Source: Maylandia zebra
Lineage: Eukaryota > Chordata > Actinopteri > Cichliformes > Cichlidae
Assembly: GCF_041146795.1 (NCBI RefSeq)
Contig: NC_135177.1
Span: 22,728,560-22,792,559, forward strand
DNA length: 64,000 nt
Direction of reading: 5' to 3'
In this document: positions 62,988 through 64,000 of the stretch, piece by piece
Layout of the letters: every line of letters starts with the position of its first letter
How positions within the stretch are numbered: position 1 is the stretch's first letter
Translations under genes and position numbers: made by a program
Notes under the pieces: model-generated
Told to the model about the DNA's origin: nothing
Databases searched by the model: none
Seen by the model: only the letters and a program-made list of their open reading frames with translations

Positions 62988-64000
62988 AGCTTAACTGGAT
63001 GTAACATTTTGTCCTCAGTGTGTTAGCATTGCAGATTTATTTGGCACGAGCTAAAACCTTCTGTGCATTCACATGGGGTGAGCCTGAGGTCAGAGGTCAG
63101 GTCAGGCGTGTAACACTAATGGCTTTTAAAATACGATAAGATGCATTCATTTTAAAATGCATGTATACATCCAGCCCAGGGTGCACTGCCACTGGAGGGC
63201 AGTGACCAGAGAGAGGTGTCTCGAGAGATCTCCCCCTTATATCTATCCGAAGGGTAAGTAAATATCAAAGAAGATCTCTGTGTGTGTTGATGTGCAGGTG
63301 TGTGTGTGCGAGCGATCACACTCATGTGCACCCATCATTTGGCAGGTCCACTCTCTCCAGGTCTATTTCTACACTGAGGGACATCCCAGAGGTGTCGGAC
63401 GAGTTGCCTGGGAGAGTAGCCGCGGAGTCACCTCGGTAATAACCAGCAGAAAAACAGAGACGACTCTCTCTTTAGTGTCTCCCGATGTTTGAGTTCGATT
63501 TGGAGACAGGAATGTGGTTTGTTTGTTGCCAGGTTGCTGCCAGAATTGGCCGAAGGTGAAGTAGAGCCTCTGCTTTTTCAGTCCCTCTTGCCGCCCGAGG
63601 TCAACCGCAAAACTGTCAGCAATGTTTTTCAGCGGCTTCTGGGTAATCAGGCACTTTCACTTATCATCGAACTGTCATGTCACTCATGTTAAAATTGTAT
63701 TAATGGTACAGCGCCAAGGCTGTGGCGGTCCCTGGCCCGTGACCTTCAGTTTATAAAGGTTGAAATAACAAACAGTGTCACTAGTGGAAGCTTTAGGAAT
63801 GAACTGATGAACAAACATACTGGTGACTTGTGTACATTCATGGAAAAGTAATTTGCTTTAAAAACATGAGATCTTTTCTGTGCTTCAGTGACCGTTTATG
63901 TGTGTGTGTGTTGTGTTGGTGGGTAGCATCTTTATCTGCCAGGAAGCTGCGTGTGGAGCAGGATGAGCCTTATGGTGACATCTTCATATTTCGTGGCTCC
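55133..64000 (+). CDS. rec8: Meiotic cohesin kleisin REC8 (3' end outside window)
   Basis: Exons: 55133-55188, 57549-57617, 57693-57835, 57912-57987, 58077-58197, 58296-58371, 59362-59429, 59502-59580, 59672-59795, 59878-60055, 61395-61596, 61971-62122, 62247-62289, 63175-63253, 63346-63435, 63533-63642, 63927-64000+. They join in frame to 580 aa without a stop. REC8 replaces RAD21 in meiotic cohesin and links SMC1B and SMC3. Visible: N-terminal kleisin domain (MFYYPTVLKRHTGCFSTIW, then RPRFSLYLSSQLQYGVVVVY), a long acidic and proline-rich middle, a basic KKKRKRRRRQ patch before LIFFDPVTQLS, and a C-terminal winged helix ending QDEPYGDIFIFRGS. Relatives stop soon after PYG, so only the last few residues are probably missing. 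RAD21 and RAD21L fit less well at the N terminus. Paralogue a or b cannot be told. Confidence 0.93.
56040..56081. repeat. 18-bp perfect inverted repeat (rec8 intron 1)
   Basis: Arms at 56040-56057 and 56064-56081 are exact reverse complements (ACAAATGTGTACTTTTTT) around six A residues. Confidence 0.9.
56140..57250 (+). mobile_element. Tc1-like transposon relic (rec8 intron 1)
   Basis: Plus-strand blocks fit another common fish Tc1-like family in order. These are the start 'ggagtgatttgcaaat', the HTH-coding region near 56690-56760 ('ttcagagaatctggagaa'), the DDE-coding region near 56925-57040 ('ggactgaagaggagaggg', 'ctcccatccaga') and 'ggactggcctccctgcagac' near 57170. Large internal deletions and stop codons make it inactive. 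A 12-bp-arm inverted repeat (gcgtatgttgct / agcaacatacgc) lies at about 57008-57037. Confidence 0.6.
58530..58734. mobile_element. DNA-transposon fragment (rec8 intron 6)
   Basis: The wording 'gttgtggaggaattttggcc' and 'gttgaaccacgtttagcag' recurs in a common fish DNA transposon, as I remember it. No ends or frame are preserved. The rest of intron 6 (58372-59361) shows no exon. Confidence 0.4.
58735..58762. repeat. (TTAC)7 microsatellite
   Basis: Seven perfect TTAC units next to the transposon fragment in rec8 intron 6. Confidence 0.95.
60160..60925 (-). mobile_element. Tc1-like relic (rec8 intron 10)
   Basis: On the minus strand, 60236-60478 encodes recognisable Tc1-like transposase C-terminal wording: CFQQDN near one end and VQPSNLQQPSDAIMSIW further on. 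The right end 'cttaataaagtgg' matches the terminus of the element at 40500-41115. It is degraded and interrupted by the tRNA-Phe-like insertion at 60741. Confidence 0.7.
60741..60793 (+). pseudogene. tRNA-Phe(GAA) pseudogene lacking the T arm
   Basis: The acceptor strands GCTGAAA (60741-60747) and TTTCAGC (60786-60792) pair perfectly, followed by an A discriminator. The D arm TAGCTCAGTTGGGAGAGC and an anticodon arm with GAA at 60774-60776 match nuclear tRNA-Phe. The variable loop and T arm are absent: the text runs from GATC straight into the acceptor-side CCAGG. The length is 53 nt instead of about 73. It lies inside a Tc1-like relic, so it was inserted later, perhaps as part of a tRNA-Phe-derived SINE. 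Confidence 0.75.
62570..62800 (-). mobile_element. LINE 3'-tail fragment (rec8 intron 13)
   Basis: Contains 'cagtgggaaggaaaaactcc' and 'aacaggaagaaacctcc' with the 'accaggctc' block. This is the same tail module as 1100-1345 and as the end of the LINE at 36925-37560, in reverse. Confidence 0.6.
62925..62984. repeat. (GT)30 microsatellite
   Basis: About 60 bp of uninterrupted GT in rec8 intron 13 (62290-63174); no exon seen elsewhere in this intron. Confidence 0.95.

Noticed and set aside
1-64000. CRISPR arrays, operons, phage or bacterial systems
   Set aside because: Spliced vertebrate genes and fish repeats throughout; no evenly spaced repeat-spacer pattern on either strand.

Overview
This is vertebrate nuclear DNA, almost certainly from a teleost fish. 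All real genes are split into short GT-AG exons. Introns and spacers carry typical fish repeats: Tc1-like transposons, hAT elements, tRNA-derived SINEs, LINE tails and microsatellites. The genes match cers2, arnt and setdb1, neighbours on human 1q21.3. A percomorph is my guess; the species cannot be fixed from sequence alone. Exon structures were built by hand from reading frame, splice phase and remembered family sequences, without alignment tools.

Layout, all genes on the + strand. 1-7782: no coding gene; a Tc1-like fragment, a LINE tail, a SINE and a complete-ended hAT relic. 7783-17021: cers2 (ceramide synthase 2, 10 coding exons, about 385 aa). 21027-34218: arnt (bHLH-PAS partner of AhR and HIF, 21 coding exons, about 784 aa), with CRE and YY1 sites just upstream. 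34219-39373: arnt 3' UTR, then a nest of transposons. 39374-39559: a single-exon 61-residue membrane microprotein of the cortexin family, best matched to the CTXND group. 41773-54593: setdb1 (H3K9 methyltransferase, 25 coding exons, about 1229 aa). 55133-64000: rec8 (meiotic cohesin kleisin), 17 coding exons visible, running off the right edge near its C terminus.

The genes do not form one pathway. cers2 makes very-long-chain ceramides in the ER, arnt is a transcription factor, setdb1 silences chromatin and transposons, and rec8 holds meiotic sister chromatids together. Their grouping looks like inherited synteny.

The most interesting items outside the known genes are: the cortexin-like microgene; a Tc1-like element in setdb1 intron 19 whose internal deletion contains a perfect 66-bp copy of DNA lying just outside the element; a near-perfect 47-bp inverted repeat in setdb1 intron 11; a tRNA-Phe pseudogene that appears to have lost its T arm between two GATC sites; and a hAT relic with perfect 8-bp target-site duplications. 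I saw no wholly new multi-gene system.
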